From: Rossellomorea aquimaris
Lineage (GTDB): Bacteria > Bacillota > Bacilli > Bacillales > Bacillaceae_B
Length of the DNA stretch: 64,000 nt
Direction: 5' to 3'
Assembly (NCBI RefSeq): GCF_035590735.1
Contig: NZ_CP141595.1
Coordinates: 739,001 to 803,000 of the forward strand
Shown: in pieces, positions 1-8,330 of the stretch
How the letters are laid out: each line of letters begins with the position of its first letter
Numbering within the stretch: position 1 is the stretch's first letter
Position numbers and translations under genes: made by a program
The notes under the pieces: model-generated
What the model was told of the DNA's origin: nothing
The model's database searches: none
What the model saw: the letters and a program-made list of their open reading frames with translations, nothing else

Positions 1-240
1 CGTGTTGTATCTCAACCGGGAAGTACGGATGCCGCTGTATACATCGCTCGTACAACAGGTGCACCAACAAGCGGCTCACGCTCACCATTAACAATGAAAG
101 ACATTGAAATGGTGAAGTTAGAAACAGGTGATACATTTTCCTTCCCGACTTGGACAAGCAGCAATGGCTTGAAATATAAATTAAATGCTCAGAATGGTGT
201 ATTGACGTCAACGACCGGAAATATTTACGGAAATCAATAG
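1..240 (+). CDS. C-terminal end of an unidentified protein (5' truncated by window edge)
   Basis: Frame 1 is open from the first base to a TAG at 238-240, giving the last 79 residues of a protein whose start lies outside the window. The tail is rich in Thr, Ser, Gly and Asn and contains GDTFSFPTW followed by a short beta-type segment ending NIYGNQ. This composition suits an exported or surface-associated domain. It vaguely recalls the tail of secreted cyanophycinase/S51-peptidase-like proteins, but I cannot support that assignment. A good hairpin terminator follows at 261-290, so this is a true gene end. Confidence 0.6.
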   Translation, partial: RVVSQPGSTDAAVYIARTTGAPTSGSRSPLTMKDIEMVKLETGDTFSFPTWTSSNGLKYKLNAQNGVLTSTTGNIYGNQ

Positions 241-260
241 GAATTTCATTTTAATAACGA

Positions 261-290
261 TCCTCCGAAGTAATTCGGGGGATTTTTTTT
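261..290 (+). terminator. Intrinsic terminator of the first gene
   Basis: Nine-base arms TCCTCCGAA (261-269) and TTCGGGGGA (274-282), with one G-U pair and a GTAA loop, are followed at once by eight T residues. Confidence 0.85.
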
Positions 291-409
291 GATTTAACCG
301 CCTTAAGACGTGGAAGCAGTTGAAAACACTGATATCGTGTACCCTCGGAATAAATCCTTACTTTAAAGAGAAACTAGATGAGAGCAAGCTTATTTAGGAG
401 GTTTGTTTA

Positions 410-2011
410 GTGGATTTTCTTCATAAGGTCATTGGATACCTTCCCGATTTCAACGTATACATCTACGCCATATTAACGTTGATCGTACCCATTATCATCA
501 TGAAATTAACGACCTTACTTACTGGTGCAATGAAACAACCCGGCTCATCAAAACAGAAGGAATCAACCCTTATGATGACAAGCGATATATCTGACAATGT
601 ATCGATGATCAATGAAGTGCTGGGGGGAAATAATGATATCATAACCCGGGAATTTTTCATGAATGATTCAAGAGCTTCGATCATTTTCACGAGAGGGTTA
701 GTCGATACAGCCATTATTAATAATAATATTTTGGACACCCTTATTTTTAACACGATAGATGATGAGAGGATTCCTTATTCTCTTAAAGAAATGCTTCCTG
801 TGAGTGAATGTCATGAGGAAACGGATATACATACAATCACCTCCTATATTTTAAGAGGGGAAACAGCATTGCTTCATGAGAAATCTACTAAAGCAATCAT
901 TTTAAAAACAAGCGGATCAAAAGATCGGAGTATTGAAGAACCTGTAACCGAGCAGGTGGTGAGAGGTCCCAGAACCGGTTTTAATGAAAATATTAATGAT
1001 AATCAAGCAATTCTAAGAAAAGCTGGTGTAAATAAGGATCTAAGGTTCATTAGCTTCCAGGTTGGAGAACGATTTAAAAAGGAACTGATCATCGCCTATA
1101 TAGAGGGCATTGCCAATGAAACAATCATACAGAACGTGAAGGAAAAGATTGAATCGATTCACATCGATAATGTACCGGAATCTGGATATATTGAGGAATT
1201 TATTGAAGAGAATACTTTCTCACTTTTCCCGCAAATTCAAAGCACGGAACGACCTGATCGGGTGATTGCTGCATTGTCAGAGGGGAGAGTAGGCATTTTG
1301 CTGGATGGTACCCCATTTGTCTTGATTGCTCCAGTGACCATCAATATGTATCTGCAATCACCAGAAGACTATTATGATCGATGGATTCCCGGCTCGTTGA
1401 TTCGGTTGTTACGATATACGGCTGCATTCATATCGGTCTTCACTCCCGCTTTATATATTTCCTTTGTCTCATTCCATCAGGGTCTAATTCCAACAAATCT
1501 GGCCATTTCCATTATCGGCTCTCGTGAAGGAGTCCCATTTCCTGTTCTCATTGAGGTTATGTTAATGGAAGTTTCGATTGAAATATTAAGGGAGGCAGGG
1601 TTGCGTTTACCAAAACCTATCGGCCAAACCATTGGGATCGTCGGGGGTCTTGTGATTGGAGAGGCTGCGGTGCAAGCAGGTATCGTTAGTCCGGTTACAG
1701 TCATTGTTGTGGCCATAACGGCGATATCATCGTTTTCACTCCCGCAATATACGTTAAGTATTTCATTACGTATCTTAAGATTTATAGCCATGTTTTTAGC
1801 TGCTACTCTGGGACTCTATGGTGTCATCGTCTTTTTCCTTTTTTTCTGTATTCACCTTGTCCGGTTAAAAAGCTTTGGAGTCCCTTTCCTCGGTCCTGCA
1901 GTACCTTACCAAATCAGCGATTGGAAAGACTTTTTAATCAGACTGCCGATCCAATCAATGAAAAAGAGACCCGAAATTCTGAAGCCTGGCGACAAAATGA
2001 GAAAAGGTTAG
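410..2011 (+). CDS. gerAA: Spore germination protein, GerA family (A subunit)
   Basis: A 533-residue protein of the GerA/SpoVAF family, the A subunit of a nutrient germinant receptor of the spore inner membrane. The N-terminal half (to about residue 270) is hydrophilic and carries the family features SRASIIFTRGLVD and ENTFSLFPQIQSTERPD. The C-terminal half holds several hydrophobic segments, including the GREGVPFPVLIEVMLME stretch. The start is GTG at 410, chosen because TAGGAGGT lies 7 bases upstream. It is the first gene of a gerA-gerB-gerC type tricistron with B (36 bases downstream) and C. The paralogue and its germinant cannot be told from sequence, so the symbol is used in the generic sense. 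Confidence 0.93.
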   Translation: MDFLHKVIGYLPDFNVYIYAILTLIVPIIIMKLTTLLTGAMKQPGSSKQKESTLMMTSDISDNVSMINEVLGGNNDIITREFFMNDSRASIIFTRGLVDTAIINNNILDTLIFNTIDDERIPYSLKEMLPVSECHEETDIHTITSYILRGETALLHEKSTKAIILKTSGSKDRSIEEPVTEQVVRGPRTGFNENINDNQAILRKAGVNKDLRFISFQVGERFKKELIIAYIEGIANETIIQNVKEKIESIHIDNVPESGYIEEFIEENTFSLFPQIQSTERPDRVIAALSEGRVGILLDGTPFVLIAPVTINMYLQSPEDYYDRWIPGSLIRLLRYTAAFISVFTPALYISFVSFHQGLIPTNLAISIIGSREGVPFPVLIEVMLMEVSIEILREAGLRLPKPIGQTIGIVGGLVIGEAAVQAGIVSPVTVIVVAITAISSFSLPQYTLSISLRILRFIAMFLAATLGLYGVIVFFLFFCIHLVRLKSFGVPFLGPAVPYQISDWKDFLIRLPIQSMKKRPEILKPGDKMRKG

Positions 2012-2046
2012 TCAAGGACTTCACTTATTGAAAGGACTTGTAATGA

Positions 2047-3138
2047 ATGAACTTGAATCAACAGGAACGAATTAGTCCTACTCAAGCTATAATTCTCATT
2101 ATTAACTATATCCTTGGAGTCGGTATATTAACGCTGCCAAGGACAGCTGCTGCTGAAGTGGGGACGCCCGATATCTGGATAACCATTATCATCAGCAGTA
2201 TTTTTCCCATCATAGTAGGGATGATCATTTTAATCCTTAACAACAGATATCCTGACAAAACTTTTTTTCAGTATAGTAGAGAAATTGTGGGGAAAATCAT
2301 CAGTGTCATCCTTGGGGTAACAATGATTATTTATTTCCTTACACTCACCAGTTTTGAAGTCAGGGTTATGGCTGAAGTAACCGAAACCTATTTACTGGAG
2401 GGGACTCCCATTCCGGTTTTAATTGTATTATTTCTTTGGCTTGCCTTTTATTTAAATACAGATGGAATTAATTCCATAGCACGTGTGTTCCAGGTGATTT
2501 TCCCCCTTACCGTCATCATTTTCATCTTAATTGCCACAATGAGTTTAGGTTTATTTGAAATCAATAACCTGCGCCCTGTTATGGGAAATGGAATCCTCCC
2601 CGTGTTAAAGGGCGTTAAGACAACGTCACTATCCTACATTGGGATCGAGTTAATAATAATTTTATCGGCCTATTTAACGGATCCCAAGAAAGGGAAAAAG
2701 ATTGTCTTTATTGGAGTATTACTACCGATGATTTTTTACCTGGTTACAGTCGTTATTGTCATAGGTGCGTTATCAATAGATGGAGTAGGGAATCTTGCTT
2801 GGCCGACTATTTCTCTCATCAATTCGTTTGAATTTCCAGGCATCTTTTTTGAACGCTTTGACTCGTTGTTTTTGATCGTATGGATACTACAAATATTCGC
2901 TACAATCTCCATCACGCTTTATGTTGCCTCCCTGGGGATGTCACAATTATTCAATAAGAATATTAAGATATTTCTCCTTGTCTTTCTTCCCATCGTATTG
3001 ATCATCTCGATGGTCCCGAATGATATCCACCAATTATTCGCATTAGGAGATTTGCTTGGAAATGCTGCGATCCTTTTATTTGGTGTACTGCCAATCCTTT
3101 TATTGGGAATCTCTTTCTTAAGGAGGAAATTCAATTGA
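2047..3138 (+). CDS. gerAB: Spore germination permease, GerB family (B subunit)
   Basis: A 363-residue polytopic membrane protein with about ten hydrophobic segments. It belongs to the endospore germination permease family, which shares the amino acid/polyamine transporter fold. The N-terminal ISPTQAIILIINYILGVGIL region is typical. In the receptor this subunit is thought to take part in ligand recognition. The ATG at 2047 follows AAAGGA at 2031-2036. Its TGA overlaps the TTG start of the C-subunit gene by four bases, so translation of the two is probably coupled. Confidence 0.93.
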   Translation: MNLNQQERISPTQAIILIINYILGVGILTLPRTAAAEVGTPDIWITIIISSIFPIIVGMIILILNNRYPDKTFFQYSREIVGKIISVILGVTMIIYFLTLTSFEVRVMAEVTETYLLEGTPIPVLIVLFLWLAFYLNTDGINSIARVFQVIFPLTVIIFILIATMSLGLFEINNLRPVMGNGILPVLKGVKTTSLSYIGIELIIILSAYLTDPKKGKKIVFIGVLLPMIFYLVTVVIVIGALSIDGVGNLAWPTISLINSFEFPGIFFERFDSLFLIVWILQIFATISITLYVASLGMSQLFNKNIKIFLLVFLPIVLIISMVPNDIHQLFALGDLLGNAAILLFGVLPILLLGISFLRRKFN

Positions 3139-4292
3139 AGAATGTTACATATCTTTTTATCTTCTTACTCACTGTTCTAATGTTGACAGGATGTTGGAGT
3201 TCTAAGGATATTGAAAAATTGGACCTTCTATTGGGTGTTGGGATAGATGAGGGGCAAAGTAATAGTCATGAGTATTCAAAAGAGGATTTAATGAATGTGA
3301 CCTTTCAACTTGTGAATGTGTCCGGCAACCAATCTTCTAAGACGTATTCAGGTAATGCAAAGCCTTTTGTTAATGTGAATGAAACAGGTGAATCATTACT
3401 TGAGGCCGCACGGGAAGTTTTATTAAAACGAAAAAACACTCTGAACGGGCAACATCAAAGACTGGTTGTATTAAGCAGTAAAGTAGCCCAAAAAAGAAAT
3501 ATGAGAGAATTATTGGATTTCTTCATTCGTGATCCCGAGGCAAGAATGAGTTGTTTGATCATGGTAACGGGTGGTCTGTCAAGGGACATTATGGATACGG
3601 AAACGGATGAAATTCCTTCGGTGCATATAAAAGAGGTATCAGATCATATCGAAAAATCGAATAAGCTAATCGAACCCATGACTCTTTCGAAAATCAACGC
3701 AACGATGGAGGCGAAATCAAGTTTTCTTCTGCAAAATATAGAGAAAAGAAATAATGAAATCATCCTCACCGGGGCAGCTGTGATTAAAGGGGACACTATC
3801 ACTCAAGTAGGATTTCTAAATGAAGAAGAATTGGTAGGAATTAATTGGTTAACGGCTTTAACAGATGGAGGAATCGTAAAGATAAAGGAAGAAGGCAGCA
3901 ACAAAACAATTACGTATGAGCTTGAAACCGTCGATAGCAAAGTCAAACCTCTACTAAAGAATGGACAAATTTCCTTTCAAGTTGATACTAAAGTAAGCGG
4001 GCACATAACTGAACTGCTCGCAGAAACGGATGAACTCACAAAGGAAGAAAATATTAAGGATCTAGAAAGACAAATAGAAGAAAAAATCAAAGAACAAATA
4101 AAAAATAGTTTAGAGAAAATCCAACAGGACTTGAAAGTGGATGTGTTAGAATTTCACGACTACGTTAGAATTCAACACCCGGACTATTGGAAAAGTCACA
4201 AAGATGACTGGGACAATACTTTCAGTCAAGCAAACATCGATTATCAAGTAGATGTCCAAATATCTTCGTTGAATATGAATATAAATGAATAA
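3135..4292 (+). CDS. gerAC: Spore germination lipoprotein, Ger(x)C family (C subunit)
   Basis: A 385-residue lipoprotein. It has a hydrophobic signal peptide followed by the lipobox LTGC, with Cys20 as the lipidated residue, then WSSKDIEKLDLLLGVGID, which is characteristic of the Ger(x)C family. The third subunit of the germinant receptor sits on the outer face of the spore inner membrane. The TTG start at 3135 overlaps the stop of the B-subunit gene (TTGA) and has AGGAGG at 3121-3126. The C-terminal third is Glu/Lys-rich and helical and ends with a conserved-looking domain containing PDYWKSHKDDWD. Confidence 0.93.
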   Translation: MKNVTYLFIFLLTVLMLTGCWSSKDIEKLDLLLGVGIDEGQSNSHEYSKEDLMNVTFQLVNVSGNQSSKTYSGNAKPFVNVNETGESLLEAAREVLLKRKNTLNGQHQRLVVLSSKVAQKRNMRELLDFFIRDPEARMSCLIMVTGGLSRDIMDTETDEIPSVHIKEVSDHIEKSNKLIEPMTLSKINATMEAKSSFLLQNIEKRNNEIILTGAAVIKGDTITQVGFLNEEELVGINWLTALTDGGIVKIKEEGSNKTITYELETVDSKVKPLLKNGQISFQVDTKVSGHITELLAETDELTKEENIKDLERQIEEKIKEQIKNSLEKIQQDLKVDVLEFHDYVRIQHPDYWKSHKDDWDNTFSQANIDYQVDVQISSLNMNINE

Positions 4293-4450
4293 ATACAATG
4301 TATTCTAGGTACGTATATAATGATAAAAAACGCCAAGGTTTCCTTCCTCTGGTAAGCATTAAACGAAAAAGTGCGTACTTACTTTTCATTAGTTTATTAG
4401 GTAACATTTATTTGGCTTGTAAAACAAAATAACGCCTCATGGAGGTTTAT

Positions 4451-4519
4451 ATGGATAAATGGGTGAGGGTAGGGAATGTGGATGTCCGTCTTCCGTTGAT
4501 GGAGACGGACCGGGATTGA
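4451..4519 (+). CDS. Possible 22-residue small ORF with strong RBS
   Basis: ATG at 4451 is preceded by GGAGG (4441-4445) at near-ideal spacing. It encodes a 22-residue peptide (MDKWVRVGNVDV then RLPLMETDRD) ending in TGA. The coding stretch contains an exact 8-base inverted repeat, GTCCGTCT (4484-4491) and AGACGGAC (4503-4510), so it could instead be a structured RNA or a decayed repeat. The peptide matches nothing I recognise. The otherwise empty 4293-4571 interval holds only this. Confidence 0.3.
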   Translation: MDKWVRVGNVDVRLPLMETDRD

Positions 4520-4571
4520 GAGGGGCTTTTAATTTCTGAAAGATTATTTGAATGTCCTCGTTTTATGCCAA

Positions 4572-4612
4572 AAAATGTCCTGCCTTTTTGAATCAAAAGG
4601 TGAGGACATTTT
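4572..4612. terminator. Bidirectional terminator between converging genes
   Basis: Long hairpin with arms AAAATGTCCT (4572-4581) and AGGACATTTT (4603-4612), continued inward by CCTTTT/AAAAGG. It is flanked by A residues on the left and T residues on the right, so it can terminate the DUF3231 gene on the minus strand and transcripts arriving from the ger operon. Confidence 0.75.
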
Positions 4613-4622
4613 AGTCGATTCC

Positions 4623-5645
4623 CTACTCAGGATCTTTGGATTTAGACAACTTGTCTTTATCTATTGTACCTGGTGGTTCTTCCAACCATTTATTCTTAAT
4701 CATTATATTTGCACCGTCTTTTGCATATTGTCCTATTTCCAATGAGAGTCTTTCATAGATAAGAACTAAATCATTTCTCTGACTTGCAGCTGCTGCAGTT
4801 GAATAATTACCCACCCCAGATGCGCTTAAAAAAGTCATAAGAAATAATGTTAATTTATCTGAAAAAGGTGGAGTCGTCTCGTTTGTAATGGATACGTCTG
4901 AAGACATAGGAGATTGTATATTATTATCCAATAATTTTTTTGAAAATATCTCAATATGCTTTTTTGCAATATCGCTTCCCCGCAACATCCATTTTTGGAC
5001 ATCCTCACGAGGCGAGGTTTGAGCAAAACTTATTGCGAGTTTTGTTCCAAGTACATTGGTTTTAATGTTCATGAATAAATATGAAATTTCAATAGCATTT
5101 AAAGGGCGTTCCTTATTAAATAAGGAAAAACCAGATAAATAGGATTTATTGTCGACAAAATCGTTTCTAGTGGGATATGCAATATAAGGTGCTTTAACAT
5201 ATAGCCCTTTAAGAAGAGCGGCATCAGTACATGCATCAAACAATTTTGTTGTCTCATGTAATCGTTCAATTAGATAAGTTCTTAAGTCTTTTCGAGAAAC
5301 CATTGAAATAAATCCGCCATAGGCAATTAACCCTGATTTTGACATAAGGTCTAAAAAAGTTAACATAAATTCATCCGTATATAACCTAGGTGCATTTAAA
5401 TTAACATCCTTTTCAATAGCAAATCCATTAGGTATGAGCAACCCTTCATCCTTAAGGATAAGAGAGATTTTCTCAATATGTGTTTTTGTAATGGTTCTTG
5501 CATATCCAACAAGCGGACGTATTTCTTTATCCTTTGCATGAACGTAAAAATATTCTAAGATGCAGTGAGCCATGGTGTCATTCATATAAGCAGACCAAAG
5601 GGTGGCAATTTCAGCCGAAGTTAATTTGATTTTGTCTGTTGACAT
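4623..5645 (-). CDS. DUF3231 family protein
   Basis: A 340-residue protein of the DUF3231 family found in spore formers. It appears built from two similar helical halves, each starting with a segment such as LTSAEIATLWSAYMNDTMA or LNAIEISYLFMNIKTNVLG. The fold is thought to resemble ferritin-like and CotF-type spore coat proteins; no enzymatic activity is established. The start is supported by GGAGG about 10 bases before the ATG at 5645. It is monocistronic, facing the ger operon, with a shared bidirectional terminator. Confidence 0.85.
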   Translation of the reverse strand: MSTDKIKLTSAEIATLWSAYMNDTMAHCILEYFYVHAKDKEIRPLVGYARTITKTHIEKISLILKDEGLLIPNGFAIEKDVNLNAPRLYTDEFMLTFLDLMSKSGLIAYGGFISMVSRKDLRTYLIERLHETTKLFDACTDAALLKGLYVKAPYIAYPTRNDFVDNKSYLSGFSLFNKERPLNAIEISYLFMNIKTNVLGTKLAISFAQTSPREDVQKWMLRGSDIAKKHIEIFSKKLLDNNIQSPMSSDVSITNETTPPFSDKLTLFLMTFLSASGVGNYSTAAAASQRNDLVLIYERLSLEIGQYAKDGANIMIKNKWLEEPPGTIDKDKLSKSKDPE

Positions 5646-5878
5646 GGTTATCCTCCATTGGAAATGGTTAAGTAGATATATTCTTTACATTTATGAAGAA
5701 TATTATTAGTAGGAGGTTTACATTAAACTGGCTTTACTTTCACTCCAATCTCTAACCAAACTGAAAATTTGTCATTTAATTACGGATTAATGATCAAGAT
5801 GTTGAAAACTTACAAATTGTTTTGTGCAAAGCAGAGTATAAGAGACAAGTCACAGGGCAAGGTGGACCAAGTAAACAG

Positions 5879-5900
5879 GCCCGCGGCAACCGCCACGGGC
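5879..5900 (-). terminator. Hairpin terminator of the YitT-type gene
   Basis: Arms GCCCGCGGC (5879-5887) and GCCACGGGC (5892-5900) pair with one wobble on the minus strand around a four-base loop. A modest T-rich tail follows on that strand. The rest of 5646-5913 shows no gene. Confidence 0.6.
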
Positions 5901-5913
5901 CATACTCTATTTC

Positions 5914-6747
5914 TTATGTCTTCGGAAACGTAAATCCTTCCCCGAACACATCCCTCACATCATGTACCACCACAAACGCTTTCTCATCAATTTGCTGGAT
6001 CATCTTCTTTAAGAGGAAGAGTTCCTGCTTATTGATGACCACATACAAAATATCCTTGGATTCTTTCGAGTAGTGACCTCTTGCATTAATGACGGTCACC
6101 CCGCGGTCCATTTCTGCGCTCACTTTTTCAGCGATGGCGTCAGTATGCGCGGAAATGATCGTGACGGCCTTTCTGGTATCAAAACCATCGATCAAGTAAT
6201 CCAGTATCTTCGTACTGATATAGATGGAAATTCCCGTGTACATCGTATTCTCCACCCCGATGACAAACGAAGAACCGAGAACGACAATAATATCGAACAC
6301 GAACATCGTTGTACTGACGGCCCAGCCGAAATGCTGATTCAGCATGCGGGCAATGATGGTGGACCCTCCCGTCGTCCCACCTGAACGCAGCACAAGCCCG
6401 AGGCCTAACCCGATGAACACACCGGCGAAGACCGTGCCGAGCATGATATCGACAGAATTCCCCATGCCTTCTGTCAGGTGGATAAAGAGGGAGGAAAAGA
6501 AGATCGCGAGCATAGTATACCAGGTCACGCGTTTATTTAATACTTTATAACCGATCGCTAAGAGGACCCCGTTCATGACGAAGTTGGTGATACCCGGTGA
6601 CCATCCCAAAACATAATAGAGGGTCATGGATATACCGGTCACGCCGCCTTCCCCAAGCTCATTCGGGATCGCGAATAAGTTCACCCCTAGAGCGAAGAAT
6701 AAGGAGCCAATAATGATCAGTGTAATTTCTTTCGCAGTTGAATTCAT
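5914..6747 (-). CDS. YitT family membrane protein
   Basis: A 277-residue protein with five to six hydrophobic segments in the first 190 residues (the YitT membrane domain, formerly DUF161). A soluble C-terminal DUF2179 domain contains TIISAHTDAIAEKVSAEMDRGVTVINARG. Such proteins are widespread in Firmicutes and their substrate is unknown. The glycine-rich LRSGGTTGGSTIIARML segment is a family hallmark. The ATG at 6747 has GGAGTGAT upstream. It is monocistronic, with a terminator at 5879-5900. Confidence 0.9.
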   Translation of the reverse strand: MNSTAKEITLIIIGSLFFALGVNLFAIPNELGEGGVTGISMTLYYVLGWSPGITNFVMNGVLLAIGYKVLNKRVTWYTMLAIFFSSLFIHLTEGMGNSVDIMLGTVFAGVFIGLGLGLVLRSGGTTGGSTIIARMLNQHFGWAVSTTMFVFDIIVVLGSSFVIGVENTMYTGISIYISTKILDYLIDGFDTRKAVTIISAHTDAIAEKVSAEMDRGVTVINARGHYSKESKDILYVVINKQELFLLKKMIQQIDEKAFVVVHDVRDVFGEGFTFPKT

Positions 6748-6772
6748 ATCATCACTCCGTTCTCATTTGATA

Positions 6773-7120
6773 TTAGGATACTATAGCACACGGGAAGCCG
6801 GGGGGACAGGTCCATTGGCTCTTTTTTAGGATGTGGTTTACCTTGGTCAAAAAAAAAGCCAGATGCGAGCGAAGAAGTAAAGAAAACGCCATTACCCTTT
6901 GAGGAATGGCGTTTAGTTTCTTTTTGTAATAGATGATGCTTTCAATAATAAAGATCAACAGAACCATAAGGATCCTAAAAACCAACAGGGTCACGATGTC
7001 ACCGATCGACCAAGGCTTGTTGATTCGTTCAGGCAATTGCATATCCCCTGTTTCATCCGCTTCATCCAGGACGTGAAGCCCATGGCTGAGAGAAAAACGA
7101 TGCAAGATGGGCCCACTCAT
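6773..7120 (-). CDS. Doubtful small membrane ORF, possibly a gene remnant
   Basis: An open frame of 115 codons. Only its middle third looks protein-like: a basic stretch INKPWSIGDIV followed by one long hydrophobic helix (LLVFRILMVLLIFIIESIIYY). Its 3' half runs through a perfect hairpin (6884-6914), which real coding regions seldom do. It also overlaps the 5' edge of the aminotransferase remnant. A reasonable reading is the tail of a degraded membrane gene starting near 7041. I do not recognise a family. Confidence 0.25.
   Translation of the reverse strand: MSGPILHRFSLSHGLHVLDEADETGDMQLPERINKPWSIGDIVTLLVFRILMVLLIFIIESIIYYKKKLNAIPQRVMAFSLLLRSHLAFFLTKVNHILKKSQWTCPPGFPCAIVS
6884..6925. terminator. 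Hairpin followed by T-rich tract
   Basis: Perfect ten-base arms AAACGCCATT (6884-6893) and AATGGCGTTT (6905-6914), followed by AGTTTCTTTTT. It lies between the YitT-type gene and the aminotransferase remnant. The gene it once served is not obvious. Confidence 0.6.
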
Positions 7121-7919
7121 GCCCGGAGTACTGAAAGGGATCCCGTATAATGGCTACCGCAATCTCTTAAACAGTGAATCTCCCGAAGAGATCGCGGCCT
7201 TTTGCCTCCGGTATCTGGAATACATGATTGAAAGCGAAGGGGAAATCGGTGCGATTTTACTTGAGCCGATCCGGGCAACCGATACACATATCCCACCGCG
7301 CAGCTATTTCGAAGGGCTGCGGAGGATCTGTGATCAACATGGCATCCTCTTAATCTTTGATGAAATCCCGACGGCCCTGTACCGCAGCGGAACATTTTAC
7401 GTCCATCAGCAGTTCGGCTTCGAACCGGACCTTCTTGTATTAGGAAAAGGCCTGGGAGGAGGAATCATCCCGCAGGCTGCCGTCCTTGCCAAAAGGGAGT
7501 ACGATTGTGCCGGGGATATTTCCCTCGGGCACTATACACACGAAAAACCGGCAATCGGAAGCGCGGCCATCTTATCCACAATCGACTATATCGACGATCA
7601 TAAGCTCGGGGAGCGGTGCCAGGCACTTTCTGCGTTTGTCCGTGACGAGCTAAACAGGCTTGCAGAACGTCATGAATGCATCGGGGACATACGGATTGCA
7701 GGGCTCATGATCTCGATTGAACTGGTGAAGGACGGGGGATCGAAGGAGAGGCATCCCGATTTAGCTGAACGCGTCTTGTATTACTGCCTGGAAAGAGGAC
7801 TGTCGTTTAAGGTTTCGGGTGGGAATTGTATAACGTGGCATCCTCCGCTTGTTGTGACGGAGGAGGAGTTGGGGTTTGCGTTGGGGCTCCTTGATGAAGG
7901 CTTGAGTGAGTTAGTGTGA
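7107..7919 (+). pseudogene. 5'-truncated class III (PLP) aminotransferase
   Basis: Encodes about 270 residues that match the C-terminal two thirds of class III aminotransferases. LLEPIRATDTHIPP, LIFDEIPTALYRSG (the Asp that binds the pyridine nitrogen) and LGKGLGGG (the PLP Schiff-base Lys) are all present. Family members are about 430-450 residues long, so roughly the first 150, including the substrate and phosphate-binding N-terminal part, are missing. No such sequence is found upstream. There is no convincing ribosome binding site before the first ATG. I infer a deletion remnant rather than a functional enzyme. Confidence 0.8.
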
Positions 7920-7945
7920 AGGATTGAATATTATTATTGGTGCAG

Positions 7946-7995
7946 GCCCCGGTGCGTTAGTGGTATCTACGCACCGGGGGCATGCGCCATTTTTA
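7946..7995 (+). terminator. GC-rich hairpin terminator
   Basis: Perfect arms CCCCGGTGCG (7947-7956) and CGCACCGGGG (7970-7979), with a short T run a few bases after. It is placed just after the aminotransferase remnant, so that remnant keeps its original 3' end. Confidence 0.7.
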
Positions 7996-8002
7996 TGCAC
8001 AC

Positions 8003-8225
8003 TTATTTCAACTGCAGCTCAATCTCATACTCTTTCCTTTCTGCATCATAGTCATCATCCCCTCCCTGATGGCCGCCGAACTCCATCTTGATCCACTCGA
8101 TCTTTTCGGCGTGGCCTCTTTCCAGGTACCAGATGATATTGCCTTCCTTGATGACCCCTTTGTCGATTTCTCCGCCGGTGCTATCGGACACCCACATATC
8201 GGGCATGTCAATTTGTTCCCCAGTG
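8003..8225 (-). pseudogene. Duplicated 3' fragment of the DUF4352-like lipoprotein gene
   Basis: The minus strand encodes about 70 residues (TGEQIDMPDMWVS through EIELQLK) almost identical to the C-terminus of the intact lipoprotein at 14672-15277. The DNA matches closely along the whole stretch, including bases just beyond the stop codon. Homology stops abruptly near 8225, where an unrelated hairpin (8240-8269) begins. There is no signal peptide, start or promoter. It is a partial duplication, not a gene. Confidence 0.85.
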
Positions 8226-8239
8226 CAATGAATTCACAC

Positions 8240-8269
8240 AAAAAGCACTGCTGTTATGCAGTGCTTTTT
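8240..8269. terminator. Perfect bidirectional terminator
   Basis: Twelve-base perfect arms AAAAAGCACTGC (8240-8251) and GCAGTGCTTTTT (8258-8269) around a six-base loop, with A and T tracts on both flanks. It serves the MFS gene on the minus strand. Confidence 0.85.
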
Positions 8270-8292
8270 ATTATGGGTTAGGTTGGGACTGA

Positions 8293-8311
8293 GGGACAGG
8301 TTCACTGTCCC
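8293..8311. repeat. Short palindrome GGGACAG-GTTCA-CTGTCCC
   Basis: Seven-base perfect arms around a five-base loop, just downstream of the MFS gene. Loosely similar GGGACA/GGTCC-type fragments occur at 6803-6822, 49428-49448 and 50247-50297. It may belong to a second, more decayed dispersed repeat family. Confidence 0.5.
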
Positions 8312-8330
8312 TGTTGCAAGTTAGACACTA

